A stretch of 64,000 bases of DNA from Aureimonas sp. OT7 (GCF_014844055.1 NZ_CP062167.1:4117224-4181223), one strand, 5' to 3'. Shown: positions 48,987 to 59,369, counted from the first letter of the stretch. The notes: generated by a model from the sequence alone, not told the origin. Made by a program: numbers and translations.

Positions 48987-49717
48987 CACGACAGACGATG
49001 CACCGGCCGAAGACGGCCATGATCCTGGCGGCCGGAATCGGCAAACGCATGCGGCCGATCACCGCCACGATTCCCAAGCCGCTGGTGGAAGTGGGTGGCA
49101 AGGCTCTCATCGACTACGGAATCGAGGCGCTGCTGCGCAACGGCGTCGACCACCTGGTCGTCAACGTTCATTACCTGCCCGATCTCGTGCGGGCCCATAT
49201 GCGCAAGCGCCGCGACGTGCGCGTGGACATCTCCGACGAAAGCGACGCCCTTCTGGAAAGCGGCGGCGGCATCGCCAAGGCCCTGCCCCTTCTGGGGCCG
49301 GATCCGTTCTACGTCATCAACTCGGACACATTCTGGGTCGAGGGCTACCGCGACAATCTCGACCTCATGGCCGCGATGTGGGACGACAGGACCATGGACG
49401 TCCTGCTGCTCATCGCCGACATGAAGCGCGCGACGGGCTACGACGGACGCGGCGATTTCGTCATGGATGTGGAGGGACGGCTGACCCGCGTCGACGAGCG
49501 CGACATGTCGCCCTTCATCTATGCCGGGGCCGCCATCATCCACCCGCGCGCCTTCGACGGCTTCGGCACCGAGCGCTATTCGCTCAACCGCGTCTTCGAC
49601 CGCGCCATCGAGAACCGCCGGCTGTTCGGCGTGCGTCTCGACGGGCTGTGGCTGACGGTCGGCACGCCCGACGCCATCGGCGCCGCCGAGCGGGTGCTCG
49701 TCGCCAGCGCGGCGTGA
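48983..49717 (+). CDS. murU: N-acetylmuramate-1-phosphate uridylyltransferase-like nucleotidyltransferase
   Basis: A 244-residue sugar nucleotidyltransferase with the signature LAAGIGKRMRPITATIPKPL and the Asp-containing VINSDTFW metal site. Directly behind an AmgK domain it fits MurU, which makes UDP-MurNAc from recycled MurNAc-1-phosphate. That route bypasses MurA and underlies intrinsic fosfomycin tolerance where studied. The start overlaps the previous stop. A GlmU or RfbA role is less likely since it lacks their extra domains. Confidence 0.87.
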   Translation: MTRQTMHRPKTAMILAAGIGKRMRPITATIPKPLVEVGGKALIDYGIEALLRNGVDHLVVNVHYLPDLVRAHMRKRRDVRVDISDESDALLESGGGIAKALPLLGPDPFYVINSDTFWVEGYRDNLDLMAAMWDDRTMDVLLLIADMKRATGYDGRGDFVMDVEGRLTRVDERDMSPFIYAGAAIIHPRAFDGFGTERYSLNRVFDRAIENRRLFGVRLDGLWLTVGTPDAIGAAERVLVASAA

Positions 49718-49722
49718 CGGCG

Positions 49723-52700
49723 ATGGATGGGCGGGCCTTGCGCGTTTTTTCCATTCCGCCGCGCCTGCCCTTCCTGCCGACCCTGGCGAAAGAGATTCTC
49801 GGCGGCCGGATCGTGCCCGGCATGGCCGCAGGTACCGGCGACCCGCTGGCGCTCGCGGCCCTGACGATCTATGTGCCGACGCGGCGCGCCGGACAGACTC
49901 TCGCCGCCGCGCTGGCAGCGGAACTGGGCGGGGTATCGGCCATCCTCCCCCGCATCCGCACCCTCGGCGAAGAAGACGAAGCCGCCGGCTTCCGGCCGGA
50001 TGGCCCGTCCACCCTTCTGCCTGCCATGGAGCCGTTGCACCGCCGCCTGCTGCTGGCGCGCCTGATCCGTTACTGGAAAACGCAACTGGCCGGCGCCTCC
50101 CTCGACGTCCTCGGCGAGGAGGAACTGGTGCTCCCCGCCTCGGCGGCGGACGCCGTTTGGATGGCCTCCGACCTTGCCGCGCTGATGGACGAGGCAGCCG
50201 GAGAAGGAATCGACCTCGGCGCGCTGGCGCGCATCGACATGAGCGACCGGCTGGCCGGCTGGTGGCAGTTGACGCAGACCTTCCTGTCCATCGTAACCGA
50301 ACACTGGCCGGGCGAACTCGCCGCGCTCCAACTGGCCGACGCCGCGGCCCTGCGGCTTGAGCTCGCGCGGCGGGAGGCGGCGCGCTACCGCGCCGAAGGC
50401 AGCAAGGACCCGGTCCTGGTGGCCGGCGCCGTCACCAGTGTCGGCGCGACGCTGGACCTCATGAAGGCGATCGCCGGCCTGCCCAACGGGGCCGTCGTGC
50501 TGCCCGGGCTGGACAAGCGGCTCGACGACGATGCCTTCCAGCGGGTGCGCCGCGCCCATGAAGCCGCGGCGGCGGGCCACCCGCAATACACGCTGGCGCG
50601 CATGCTGGATGGCCTTGGCCTGGCCCGCGCCGACGTCCGCGAGATAGACGGCCCCGTTGCACCGGCTCTGCGCGCGCGGGAAACCATTTTCTCCGAAGCG
50701 ATGCGGCCTGCCGAGACGACGGAGCGCTGGCACGCCGCCGCCCTGGATGTCCCGGCCGGGTTGGATGGCGTCAGCCTGATCGAGGCGGCGGACGAAGCGG
50801 AAGAGGCCCTGGCCATCGCCATCGCCATGCGCGAGGCCCTGTCGCAGCCCGGCAGCCGCGTCGCGCTGGCAACGCCGGACCGGGCGCTCGGCCGCCGTGT
50901 CTGCGCCGAACTGGAGCGTTTCGGCATATCGGCCAACGATTCCGCCGGGCGTCCGCTGGCCGCGACGCCGCCGGGCGAACTCGTCCGGCTGGCACTGCAG
51001 GCCGCGCTGGCGCCCGGCGATCCCGTGGTGCTTCTGTCTTTGATCAAGCATCCGCTGACCCGCCTGGGGATGGCGCCGGCCGATGTTCGGCGCGGCGCCC
51101 GTGCGGTCGAGATCGTGGCGCTGCGCGGCGGCACCGGGGTTGCCGATGCCGGCGGCCTGGCAGCCCTGTACGACAGGCGCCGCCGGCAACGGGCGGACGA
51201 TCCGCGCGTGGCGCGCGCCGTGGAGCTTCTGCCCAAGGCAGACCTTGCACTTGGCGCCTCGGTTGCCGAGGCGCTGGAACTGGCCCTGGCGCCGCTGACG
51301 GCCCTGCGCGGCGAGACCGCGCTGGAACTGGCCCCGCAGGCGATGCAACTGACCCTGGCGCTGGAGGCTCTTGCCGCCGACCCCGAAGGCACGCCCGCCG
51401 CCCTCTATGCCGAGGAAGCCGGGCAGGTCCTTGCCGCATGGCTGCGCGAAACCGTCTCGGCGCCGGCAACGGATTTCGCCTTCGCCCCGGCGGAGCTTCC
51501 CGATGTCGTCACGGCCTTGATGGCCGACCGACGCGTCGCCCCGCGCGGTGGCCTGTCGCATCGCGCCTTTGTCTGGGGCACCCTGGAAGCGCGCCTGCAA
51601 AGCGTGGATACGCTGATCCTCGGCGGTCTCGACGAGGGAACCTGGCCACAGGGCGCGCGCGCCGACGCCTTCCTGTCCCGGCTGATGCGCACCGAGATCC
51701 TGCTCGATCCACCCGAGCGCCGGATCGGCCTCGCCGCGCACGACCTCTGGATGTCGATCGGCAACAGGCGGCTGATCCTGACGCGGGCCGAGCGCCGGGG
51801 CGGCGCGCCATCCATCGCCTCGCGCTGGATGCAGCGGCTTGCGGCGGTGGCCGGCCCGGACGCCACGGCCCGGCTGCGGCAGCGGGGTGCTGCGTATATC
51901 GCCGAGGCCCGTCTGCTTGACGCGGGCCCCGAATTGCCGCGCCACCCCCGCCCCGAGCCGCGCCCCCCCGTCGAGTTCCGCCCCGACCGCATCTCGGTGA
52001 CCGAGGTGGAGCGCCTGGTGCGCGACCCCTATGCCGTCTATGCGCGGCGCATCCTGAAGCTGGAGCCGTTCGAGCCGTTGATACGGGCGCCCGGCGCCAC
52101 TGAGCGCGGAACGCTGTTCCACGATATCCTGGCCGACGTCGTGTCGGAGGGGCTGGATCTGGCGGCCCCCGACACCTTGTCCGCGCTGCTGGACATCGCG
52201 CGGCGCCGCTTCGCTGCGGCGGATCTGCCGCCGGAGATCGAGGCCGTATGGTGGCCGCGCATGGAAGGGCTGGCGCGGCGCTATCTGGCCTGGGAGCATG
52301 AAAGGAGCCCCCGCATCCGCGCCCGAAGGGCAGAGCTTGGCGGCCGGCTCGACCTTGCCGAGATCGGGTTGACGCTGACGGGCTATGCCGACCGCATCGA
52401 CATGACGGTCGATGGCGGCGCGGAGATCATCGACTTCAAGACCGGGCTTTCTCCGTCGATCAGGCAGGCGCGCACGCTGCTGGCACCGCAATTGCCGCTG
52501 GAGGGGGCGATGTTGAAGCTCGGCGCCTTCGACGGCCTGCCCGCCGGCACGCCCATCGCCGGCCTGAGCTACGTGCGGCTTCGCGAGCGGGACTTCGTCG
52601 AAGAGGCACTGGCGACACCGGGCAGCGCGAAAGGCGAGGCCATCACCGTGGACGGGTTGGCCGATGCCGCCCTGGCGCGGCTGCGGGCCCTCGGCGCCGC

Positions 52701-52836
52701 CTATCGCAACCCCGCCAAGGGCTATCTGTCGCGTGCGCGCCCGTTCATCGCCGCCGACATGTCGGGCGATTACGACCAGCTTGCCCGCTCGCGCGAATGG
52801 GCGATGGCCGAGGAAGGAAGCGAGGAACAGGAATGA
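49723..52836 (+). CDS. addB: Double-strand break repair protein AddB (alphaproteobacterial type)
   Basis: A 1037-residue subunit of the AddAB helicase-nuclease. It begins near MDGRALRVFSIPPRLPFLPT, with an inactive-looking helicase core (YVPTRRAGQTLAAAL where a P-loop would be), and ends with a RecB-type nuclease domain whose active-site Asp904-x-Lys906 lies in IIDFKTG. ATG 49723 is preferred; a GTG at 49714 would overlap the murU stop (GTGA) and is a real alternative. It is coupled to addA by an ATGA overlap. Confidence 0.94.
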   Translation: MDGRALRVFSIPPRLPFLPTLAKEILGGRIVPGMAAGTGDPLALAALTIYVPTRRAGQTLAAALAAELGGVSAILPRIRTLGEEDEAAGFRPDGPSTLLPAMEPLHRRLLLARLIRYWKTQLAGASLDVLGEEELVLPASAADAVWMASDLAALMDEAAGEGIDLGALARIDMSDRLAGWWQLTQTFLSIVTEHWPGELAALQLADAAALRLELARREAARYRAEGSKDPVLVAGAVTSVGATLDLMKAIAGLPNGAVVLPGLDKRLDDDAFQRVRRAHEAAAAGHPQYTLARMLDGLGLARADVREIDGPVAPALRARETIFSEAMRPAETTERWHAAALDVPAGLDGVSLIEAADEAEEALAIAIAMREALSQPGSRVALATPDRALGRRVCAELERFGISANDSAGRPLAATPPGELVRLALQAALAPGDPVVLLSLIKHPLTRLGMAPADVRRGARAVEIVALRGGTGVADAGGLAALYDRRRRQRADDPRVARAVELLPKADLALGASVAEALELALAPLTALRGETALELAPQAMQLTLALEALAADPEGTPAALYAEEAGQVLAAWLRETVSAPATDFAFAPAELPDVVTALMADRRVAPRGGLSHRAFVWGTLEARLQSVDTLILGGLDEGTWPQGARADAFLSRLMRTEILLDPPERRIGLAAHDLWMSIGNRRLILTRAERRGGAPSIASRWMQRLAAVAGPDATARLRQRGAAYIAEARLLDAGPELPRHPRPEPRPPVEFRPDRISVTEVERLVRDPYAVYARRILKLEPFEPLIRAPGATERGTLFHDILADVVSEGLDLAAPDTLSALLDIARRRFAAADLPPEIEAVWWPRMEGLARRYLAWEHERSPRIRARRAELGGRLDLAEIGLTLTGYADRIDMTVDGGAEIIDFKTGLSPSIRQARTLLAPQLPLEGAMLKLGAFDGLPAGTPIAGLSYVRLRERDFVEEALATPGSAKGEAITVDGLADAALARLRALGAAYRNPAKGYLSRARPFIAADMSGDYDQLARSREWAMAEEGSEEQE

Positions 52837-55800
52837 GCGGTCTTTCCGTTTCCGCCGCCACGGTCCACGCGCAGGAGCGCGCCTCCGATCCGTCCCTGTC
52901 GGTCTTCGTGGCGGCCAATGCCGGCTCCGGCAAGACGCACGTCCTGACGATGCGGGTGGTGCGGCTGCTCCTGGCCGGCGTCAGCCCCGGCCGTATCCTG
53001 TGCCTTACCTATACGAAGGCGGCGGCGGCGGAGATGCAGGCCCGCGTCTTCACCACCCTGTCGCGCTGGACGCGTGCCGATGACGACACCCTCGGCAAGG
53101 AGCTGGCCACCCTGCGCGGCGGCACGCCGGGCGATATCCCGGCCGCGCGCCGCCTGTTCGCCACCGCGCTGGAGACGCCGGGTGGCCTGAAGATCCAGAC
53201 CATTCACGCCTTCTGCGAAGCCATCCTGCACCAGTTTCCGCTCGAGGCGAACGTACCCGGCCATTTCCAGGTGATGGACGATGGTGAAAGCGCACTGCTG
53301 CTGGCCGAGGCGCGCCGCCTCCTGGTCGTGCTGGCCAGGTTGGACGGCGGCACCGGGGCGGACCCGGCGCTGGCGGAGGCCTTCGCCGAGGCGCTCGAGC
53401 TTGCGGGGGAAGCCGGCCTCGACGGGTTGATCAATGCGTGCATCGCCCGCCGCGACCGCATCGGCGCCTTCATCGAGGGCAATGGCGGTCCGGAGAATGC
53501 CGTCCGGGTGCTGAAACAGGCGCTGGGCGTCGGCGACACCGATCCCCTCTCTGGCATCGTCGATCCGCCCGGTTTCGATGCCGCATTCTGCCGACAGCTC
53601 GGCGTCGTAGCGGCGCAGGCCGGCGGCTCCACGAACGACAAGCTCTGCGAGAAGCTGGCGCGCCTCGCGGCCTCGCAAACTGCGCAGGAGCGATATGGCG
53701 TCCTTCGCTCGCTGGTGTTCACAGCCAAGGGCGATCGCTTCAAGCTGGGCAGTGTCGCCACCAAGGCCGTCGTGGCAGCCGTGCCGGAGCTCGAGGCCCG
53801 GCTCGGGATGCTGGGCGACTTCCTCGACGGCTGCGCCGAACGCCTCGCCAGCGAGCGGCTGTTCCGTGCCAGCCGCGCGGCCCTCGTGATCGCCAACCGG
53901 CTGGAGCGCGATTATCGCGCCCTGAAGCAGCGGCGCGGCAAGCTGGATTTCGAGGATCTGATCGTGCGCACAGCAGATCTTCTGCTGCGGCGCGAGGCCT
54001 CGGCCTGGGTGCACTACAAGCTCGACAAGGGGATCGACCATGTGCTCGTCGACGAGGCGCAGGATACGAGCCTGCGCCAGTGGCAGGTGGTGCGGGCGCT
54101 GGTCGACGAATTCTTCCACGGTGCCGGCGAGTCGCGGCGGCGCACCGTCTTCGCGGTCGGCGACGAAAAGCAGTCGATCTATTCGTTCCAGGGTGCGTCC
54201 CCCGCGATGTTCGCGCAGGAGCGACGGCGGCTGGAGCAACTGGCCGCACGATCGGGCCAGCCCTTCCATCGCGTCGGGTTGCACCAGTCGTTCCGCTCCG
54301 CGGCCGAAATCCTGTCCGCGGTCGACAGGATCTTCGCCGACGAAACGCGCCGTCGCGGCCTGTCCAGCGAGGGCGAGGCGCCGGTGCATGAATCCGCGCG
54401 TGCCGCCCAGGCGGGCCTTGTCGAGGTGTGGCCCACCGTCAGGCCGCTTCCCGCCAGCGAAACCGACGACGATTGGCTGCGGCCCATCGACCATCAGCCG
54501 ATGGATGCGCCCATTCATCGCCTGGCCCGACGGATCGCCGGGCAGATCGAGGAATGGGTTGGCACACCCGTCGAGGTGAAGGGCGTGACCCGCCCGCTGG
54601 ATGCGGGAGACGTCATCATACTGGTGCGCAAGCGCTCGGCCTTCGTGTCCGCCATGGGCGCCGCCATCCGGGCGCTGGGCAACCCGGCCATACGCGTCGC
54701 CGGGGCCGACCGGCTCACCATCACCGACCATCTCGCCGTGCAGGATCTGATGGCCATCGGCCGCACCGTCGCCAACGCCGAGGACGAGCTGTCGCTGGCC
54801 GAGGCGTTGAAAAGCCCGATCTTCGGTTTCAGCGACGCCGACCTGATGGCGCTTGCCTTGTCGCGCGGCAATGCAGGCCGGCCGCAATCCCTCTATCTGG
54901 CCCTGCGCCGGCTGGCGGGCGGGCTCGATCCTGCCCGTCTGCAACCGTTCGGCGTCGATGCGGATGCACTGGCCGAACGTGCCAAAAGCGCCTTCGAGCG
55001 CCTGGAATCGCTGCGCGACCGGGCCGGCTATACCGGCGTCTACGGCTTCTATGCGCGCCTTCTCGGCCCCGAGGGCGGCCGGGCTGCCCTGTCCGCCCGC
55101 CTTGGCCGCGATACCGGCGAGGTTCTGGACGCGTTCCTGGATCTTGCCCTGACCGCCGAGCAGGATGGACGCGCCGGGCTCGACGCGTTCCTTGCCGACC
55201 TTGCCGCAAGCCCCCCGGTCGTGCGCCGGGAGATGACGCCGCTGAAGGGCGAGGTCCGCATCATGACGGTGCATGCCGCCAAGGGGCTGGAAGCACCCGC
55301 GGTCTTTCTGGTCGACCCCGGTTCGGAGCCGTTCACCACCAGCCATGCCGCGCGCCTGATCGAGTGGGAGGGCATGCCGGGGCAACCATCCGAAAGCCAG
55401 CCCGGCTTTCTCTGGTGTCCCGACAGATCGTGCCGCAACGCCGAGATCGAAAGGCTGGCGGCGCTGGAGCGCGCGCGGGCGGAAGACGAGTATCGCCGCC
55501 TTCTTTACGTGGGCTTGACGCGCGCGGCCGACCGCCTCGTCGTCTGCGGCTATTCCGGTGTCAGGGAGCCGAGTGCCGAGAGTTGGTCCGCCCATGTCCG
55601 GGACAGCCTCGGCGACGCCGCCGAGGCGATTCTCGACCCCTCCGGCGCGGTCGTCGCCTGGCGCATCGGGGCACCGCCGCAGGGCAGGATGGCGGACGTG
55701 GCCGTGTCTGCGCCGGCCCATCCCACGGCTATGGACCTGTCCCCGTTGCCGGCCGAGGAGATCGGCCCCCGCCCGCTGACGCCCTCGACGGCCGGCGGCC

Positions 55801-56378
55801 AGACGATCGAACGCTTCGAAGGGCCGGCATGGCGCTCGCCGGTCCTGGACGGGCCGGCCGATCCGGCCACCGCGCTCCTGCGCGGACAACTGGCCCACCG
55901 CCTGCTGCAGGTCCTGCCCGACCTCGCCGACGACGCGCGGACCGAGGCCGCCCGCAGCTATGTCGCGCGATCCGCACCCGCCTGGCCGGCGGAGGAGCGC
56001 GAAAAGTTGATCGAGGAGGTGAACGCCGTGCTGCGGGAGCCGGCATTCGCCCCCATCTTCGCGCCGGCCAGCCGCGCCGAGGTCGCGATTGCCGGAACGG
56101 TCGAGCTCGATGGTCGACGCCTGCCGGTGAATGGCCTGATCGACCGCCTGGCCGTGGAGGCGGACCGCGTCCTTCTGGTGGACTACAAGACCAACCGCCC
56201 CGTCCCGCGGGATGCCGCCGCCATTCCGCAGGCTCATCGCCGGCAGATGGCGCTCTATGCGGCCTTGCTGGCCCCGCTGTTTCCGGACCGGCGGATCGAG
56301 GCCGCGCTGCTGTATACCGAAGGGCCGGTGCTGCACCGTCTGGACCCGGAGGCGCTGTCGCTCGGGCCACCTGCTTGA
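52833..56378 (+). CDS. addA: Double-strand break repair helicase-nuclease AddA
   Basis: A 1181-residue UvrD/RecB-like helicase with Walker A AANAGSGKTH (Lys34), ILCLTYTKAAAAEM, Walker B VDEAQDTSLRQW, GDEKQSIYSFQGA, MTVHAAKGLEAPAVFL, and YVGLTRAADRL. The C-terminal nuclease domain has Asp1117-x-Lys1119 in LVDYKTNR. With AddB it resects DNA ends for RecA. Its start overlaps the addB stop. Confidence 0.96.
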   Translation: MSGLSVSAATVHAQERASDPSLSVFVAANAGSGKTHVLTMRVVRLLLAGVSPGRILCLTYTKAAAAEMQARVFTTLSRWTRADDDTLGKELATLRGGTPGDIPAARRLFATALETPGGLKIQTIHAFCEAILHQFPLEANVPGHFQVMDDGESALLLAEARRLLVVLARLDGGTGADPALAEAFAEALELAGEAGLDGLINACIARRDRIGAFIEGNGGPENAVRVLKQALGVGDTDPLSGIVDPPGFDAAFCRQLGVVAAQAGGSTNDKLCEKLARLAASQTAQERYGVLRSLVFTAKGDRFKLGSVATKAVVAAVPELEARLGMLGDFLDGCAERLASERLFRASRAALVIANRLERDYRALKQRRGKLDFEDLIVRTADLLLRREASAWVHYKLDKGIDHVLVDEAQDTSLRQWQVVRALVDEFFHGAGESRRRTVFAVGDEKQSIYSFQGASPAMFAQERRRLEQLAARSGQPFHRVGLHQSFRSAAEILSAVDRIFADETRRRGLSSEGEAPVHESARAAQAGLVEVWPTVRPLPASETDDDWLRPIDHQPMDAPIHRLARRIAGQIEEWVGTPVEVKGVTRPLDAGDVIILVRKRSAFVSAMGAAIRALGNPAIRVAGADRLTITDHLAVQDLMAIGRTVANAEDELSLAEALKSPIFGFSDADLMALALSRGNAGRPQSLYLALRRLAGGLDPARLQPFGVDADALAERAKSAFERLESLRDRAGYTGVYGFYARLLGPEGGRAALSARLGRDTGEVLDAFLDLALTAEQDGRAGLDAFLADLAASPPVVRREMTPLKGEVRIMTVHAAKGLEAPAVFLVDPGSEPFTTSHAARLIEWEGMPGQPSESQPGFLWCPDRSCRNAEIERLAALERARAEDEYRRLLYVGLTRAADRLVVCGYSGVREPSAESWSAHVRDSLGDAAEAILDPSGAVVAWRIGAPPQGRMADVAVSAPAHPTAMDLSPLPAEEIGPRPLTPSTAGGQTIERFEGPAWRSPVLDGPADPATALLRGQLAHRLLQVLPDLADDARTEAARSYVARSAPAWPAEEREKLIEEVNAVLREPAFAPIFAPASRAEVAIAGTVELDGRRLPVNGLIDRLAVEADRVLLVDYKTNRPVPRDAAAIPQAHRRQMALYAALLAPLFPDRRIEAALLYTEGPVLHRLDPEALSLGPPA

Positions 56379-56504
56379 ACGCGGCCATGCGAGGTTCTAA
56401 CTATGGGACAGGCCCGGCGGCATGCGCGCAGAATCGTCGCGTGCCACCGGCAGTTGCAATCAACCGGCGCCGCCCCGTCGGGCCGGCGCGAAGTGGAGCC
56501 CCAA

Positions 56505-56828
56505 ATGGCTACGAAGAAAACCGACAAAGCGTCTTTCCAGGCCGATGTTCTTCAGGCGTCCAAGCCTGTCGTCGTCGACTTCTGGGCCGAATGGTGCGGC
56601 CCCTGCAAGATGATTGCCCCCAGCCTCGAGGAAATCTCGGAAGAAAACGACGCTGTCCAGATCGTCAAGGTCAACATCGACGACAATCCGGATCTGGCTG
56701 CGCAGTTCGGTGTGCGGTCCATTCCGACGCTGATGCTGTTCAAGGATGGCCAGCAGGCATCCGTGCAGGTCGGCGCGGCGCCCAAGTCCAAGCTCGTCGC
56801 CTGGATCAATTCCAACCTGTCGGCATGA
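56505..56828 (+). CDS. trxA: Thioredoxin
   Basis: A 107-residue thioredoxin, start [11 protein letters not shown]. The redox site Trp-Cys31-Gly-Pro-Cys34 sits in [11 protein letters not shown], and the cis-proline is in RSIPTLMLF. It reduces cytosolic disulfides. It lies 126 bases behind addA; in related genomes folC and accD often follow, but here the next gene is an unrelated dehydrogenase. Confidence 0.96.
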   Translation: MATKKTDKASFQADVLQASKPVVVDFWAEWCGPCKMIAPSLEEISEENDAVQIVKVNIDDNPDLAAQFGVRSIPTLMLFKDGQQASVQVGAAPKSKLVAWINSNLSA

Positions 56829-56852
56829 ACGCACCGTTCACACGCGATTCGA

Positions 56853-56886
56853 CAACCCGCCGCGCAACGGCGGGTTGTTTCTTTTT
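56853..56886 (+). terminator. Intrinsic terminator of trxA
   Basis: The stem CAACCCGCCG / CGGCGGGTTG with a 5-base loop, then TTTCTTTTT, starts 25 bases after the stop. It closes the divL-to-trxA gene run. Confidence 0.9.
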
Positions 56887-56957
56887 GACGCCGCGCTAAT
56901 CACTCTCCGTGGCGCACGCCGTTTCGGATGCAGCGCCGTGTCTCGGGGACGTACAGC

Positions 56958-59354
56958 ATGCCAGAACAGACATCCTCCGCCTTCGGCCGCTTCCTCCTGC
57001 GGTTCATCGGTATCGTCGTCATCATCGCCGGACTGTATCTTGCCGGCGGCGGAGCCTGGCTCGCCGGCCTCGGCGGCAGTTGGTACTATCTTCTGGCCGG
57101 CCTCGTCCTGCTTGCCTCCGGCGCGCTGATCGTCTCGCTCAGCCCCACCGGCACGGTGCTGTTCTGCCTCGTCTTCCTCGTCACCATCCCCTGGGCGTTG
57201 TGGGAGGTCGGGTTCGACTTCTGGCAACTCGTGGCGCGGCTGTTCGCCGTCGCGGTCGCCACCTGCCTTCTCCTGTTCCTGCATCCGACATTGCAAAGGG
57301 CCGCCGGGCGGCAGCCCTCTTTCGCCCCCTACGGCGCCGGGCTCGTTCTTCTGGTCGCCATCGTGGCAACGGGGGTCGCCGCCTTCTCTCCCAAGAACGT
57401 CGTCGCGCCGACGGCCAGCTACGCGGCACCGGACACGCCGGCACAGCCGGGCGAATGGCGCGAATGGGGCAAGGACAGCTTCGGCACGCGTTTCGCGTCC
57501 ATCGACCAGATCACCCCTGCCAACGTACAGGATCTGCAGGTGGCCTGGACATTCCGTACCGGCGACCTGCCGGAAAGCACCGGCTCCGGTGCGGAAGACC
57601 AGAATACCCCCATACAGGTCGGCGATACGGTCTATGTCTGCTCCGCCTACGGCAAGGTCTTCGCCATCGACGCCGATGCCGGCACCGAGCGTTGGCGCTT
57701 CGACCCGCAGGCGCAGTCACCCAACTGGCAGCGTTGCCGCGGCCTTGCCTACTGGGAGGCCGGCGAAGAGCCCGCCCCGGCTGCGGACCCATCGCTTCCC
57801 GCCGGCGGCCAGCCGGCCCCTCAGGAAGCCGATGCCGCCCTGTGCAGGGGACGCCTGTTCCTGCCGACCATCGATGCCCGCCTGATCGCGCTGGACGCCG
57901 AAACCGGCCAGCCCTGCGCCGATTTCGGCCAGAACGGGACGGTGGACCTGACGGTCGGCATGGGCGAGGTCCAGCCGGGCTATTACCAGCAGACCTCCAC
58001 CGCGCTCGTTGCCGGTGACCTCGTCATCGTCGGCGGCCGCGTGGCCGACAATTTCTCGACAGACGAGCCCCCGGGCGTCGTACGGGCCTTCGACGTGCGC
58101 ACCGGCAACCTCGTCTGGGCATGGGATCCCGGCAACCCGGACCTGACCGGTGAGCCGCCCGCCGGAGAAACCTATACGCGCGGTACGCCCAACGTCTGGG
58201 CCGCCATGTCCTACGACCCCGAACTCGGCCTCGTCTATCTGCCGACGGGCAACGCCACCCCGGACTTCTGGACCGGCCATCGCAGCGAACTGGACAACCG
58301 GTACTCCTCTTCGGTGGTGGCGCTGGACCAGGCGACCGGCCAGGTCCGCTGGACCTTCCAGGGCGTTCGCCGCGATATCTGGGATTTCGACATGCCGGCC
58401 CAGCCGGTGCTGTACGATATTCCGGACGGCAACGGCGGTACCGTGCCGGCGCTGGCGCAGGTGACCAAGCAGGGCATGATCTTCCTTCTCAACCGCGAGA
58501 CGGGAGAGCCCATCGCCGAGGTGGAAGACAGGCCGGTGCCGCAGGGCGACCTCGAAGGGGAAACCTACAGTCCCACGCAGCCCTTCTCGGTCGGCATGCC
58601 GATGATCGGCAACGAGACGCTGACCGAGGCCGACATGTGGGGCGCAACGCCCTTCGACCAGTTGCTGTGCCGGATCGCCTACCGCGGCATGCGCGTCGAC
58701 GGCATCTTCACCCCGCCGGGCCTCGACAAGTCGTTGCAGTTCCCCGGGTCGCTGGGCGGCATGAACTGGGGCGCGGTGTCCATCGATGCCACCACCGACC
58801 TGATGTATGTCAACGACATGCGGCTCGGCCTCGCCAACTACATGGTGCCGCGCGCCGACATACCGGCCGGCGCCAGCGGCATCGAGATGGGCGTGGTCCC
58901 GCAGGAGGGCACCCCGTTCGGCGCGATGCGCATGCGCTTCCTGTCGCCACTGGGTATTCCCTGCCAGAAGCCGCCTTTCGGCACCCTGTCGGCGATCGAC
59001 CTGAAGACGCAGGAACTGGTGTGGCAGGTTCCGCTCGGCACGGTCGAGGATACCGGCCCGCTCGGCTTCGCGATGGGCCTGCCCATCCCGATCGGCATGC
59101 CGACGCTCGGCCCGTCGCTGGCCACGCATTCGGGCCTCGTCTTCTTCGCCGGCACCCAGGATTTCTACCTGCGGGCCTTCGACGGACGGACGGGCGCGGA
59201 ATTGTGGAAGGGGCGCCTGCCCGTCGGCAGCCAGGGCGGCCCGATGAGCTACGTCTCACCCGCAAGCGGAAAGCAGTATGTCGTGGTGACTGCCGGGGGC
59301 GCGCGCCAGTCGCCCGAGCGCGGTGACTATGTGATCGCCTATACCCTTCCCTGA
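56958..59354 (+). CDS. Membrane-bound PQQ-dependent dehydrogenase (glucose/quinate/shikimate family)
   Basis: A 798-residue quinoprotein. Five hydrophobic spans occupy about residues 10-140, followed by an eight-bladed propeller with tryptophan-docking-type repeats (LQVAWTFRTGDLPES, GTERWRFDP, GQVRWTFQGVRRDIWDFD, AELWKGRLP). The IWDFDMPAQP segment is the usual PQQ pocket. It oxidises an aldose or polyol in the periplasm and reduces ubiquinone. Glucose (Gcd) is the likeliest substrate, but quinate or shikimate are not excluded. The start at 56958 follows GGGGAC. No pqq genes are in the window. Confidence 0.9.
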   Translation: MPEQTSSAFGRFLLRFIGIVVIIAGLYLAGGGAWLAGLGGSWYYLLAGLVLLASGALIVSLSPTGTVLFCLVFLVTIPWALWEVGFDFWQLVARLFAVAVATCLLLFLHPTLQRAAGRQPSFAPYGAGLVLLVAIVATGVAAFSPKNVVAPTASYAAPDTPAQPGEWREWGKDSFGTRFASIDQITPANVQDLQVAWTFRTGDLPESTGSGAEDQNTPIQVGDTVYVCSAYGKVFAIDADAGTERWRFDPQAQSPNWQRCRGLAYWEAGEEPAPAADPSLPAGGQPAPQEADAALCRGRLFLPTIDARLIALDAETGQPCADFGQNGTVDLTVGMGEVQPGYYQQTSTALVAGDLVIVGGRVADNFSTDEPPGVVRAFDVRTGNLVWAWDPGNPDLTGEPPAGETYTRGTPNVWAAMSYDPELGLVYLPTGNATPDFWTGHRSELDNRYSSSVVALDQATGQVRWTFQGVRRDIWDFDMPAQPVLYDIPDGNGGTVPALAQVTKQGMIFLLNRETGEPIAEVEDRPVPQGDLEGETYSPTQPFSVGMPMIGNETLTEADMWGATPFDQLLCRIAYRGMRVDGIFTPPGLDKSLQFPGSLGGMNWGAVSIDATTDLMYVNDMRLGLANYMVPRADIPAGASGIEMGVVPQEGTPFGAMRMRFLSPLGIPCQKPPFGTLSAIDLKTQELVWQVPLGTVEDTGPLGFAMGLPIPIGMPTLGPSLATHSGLVFFAGTQDFYLRAFDGRTGAELWKGRLPVGSQGGPMSYVSPASGKQYVVVTAGGARQSPERGDYVIAYTLP

Positions 59355-59369
59355 CCCGATGGGAGCGTC

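Noticed and set aside
48940..49722. In-frame upstream extension of addB over the murU gene
   Set aside because: The extension translates to low-complexity Arg/Gly/His-rich sequence in another frame of murU; AddB homologues begin near FSIPPRLPFL.
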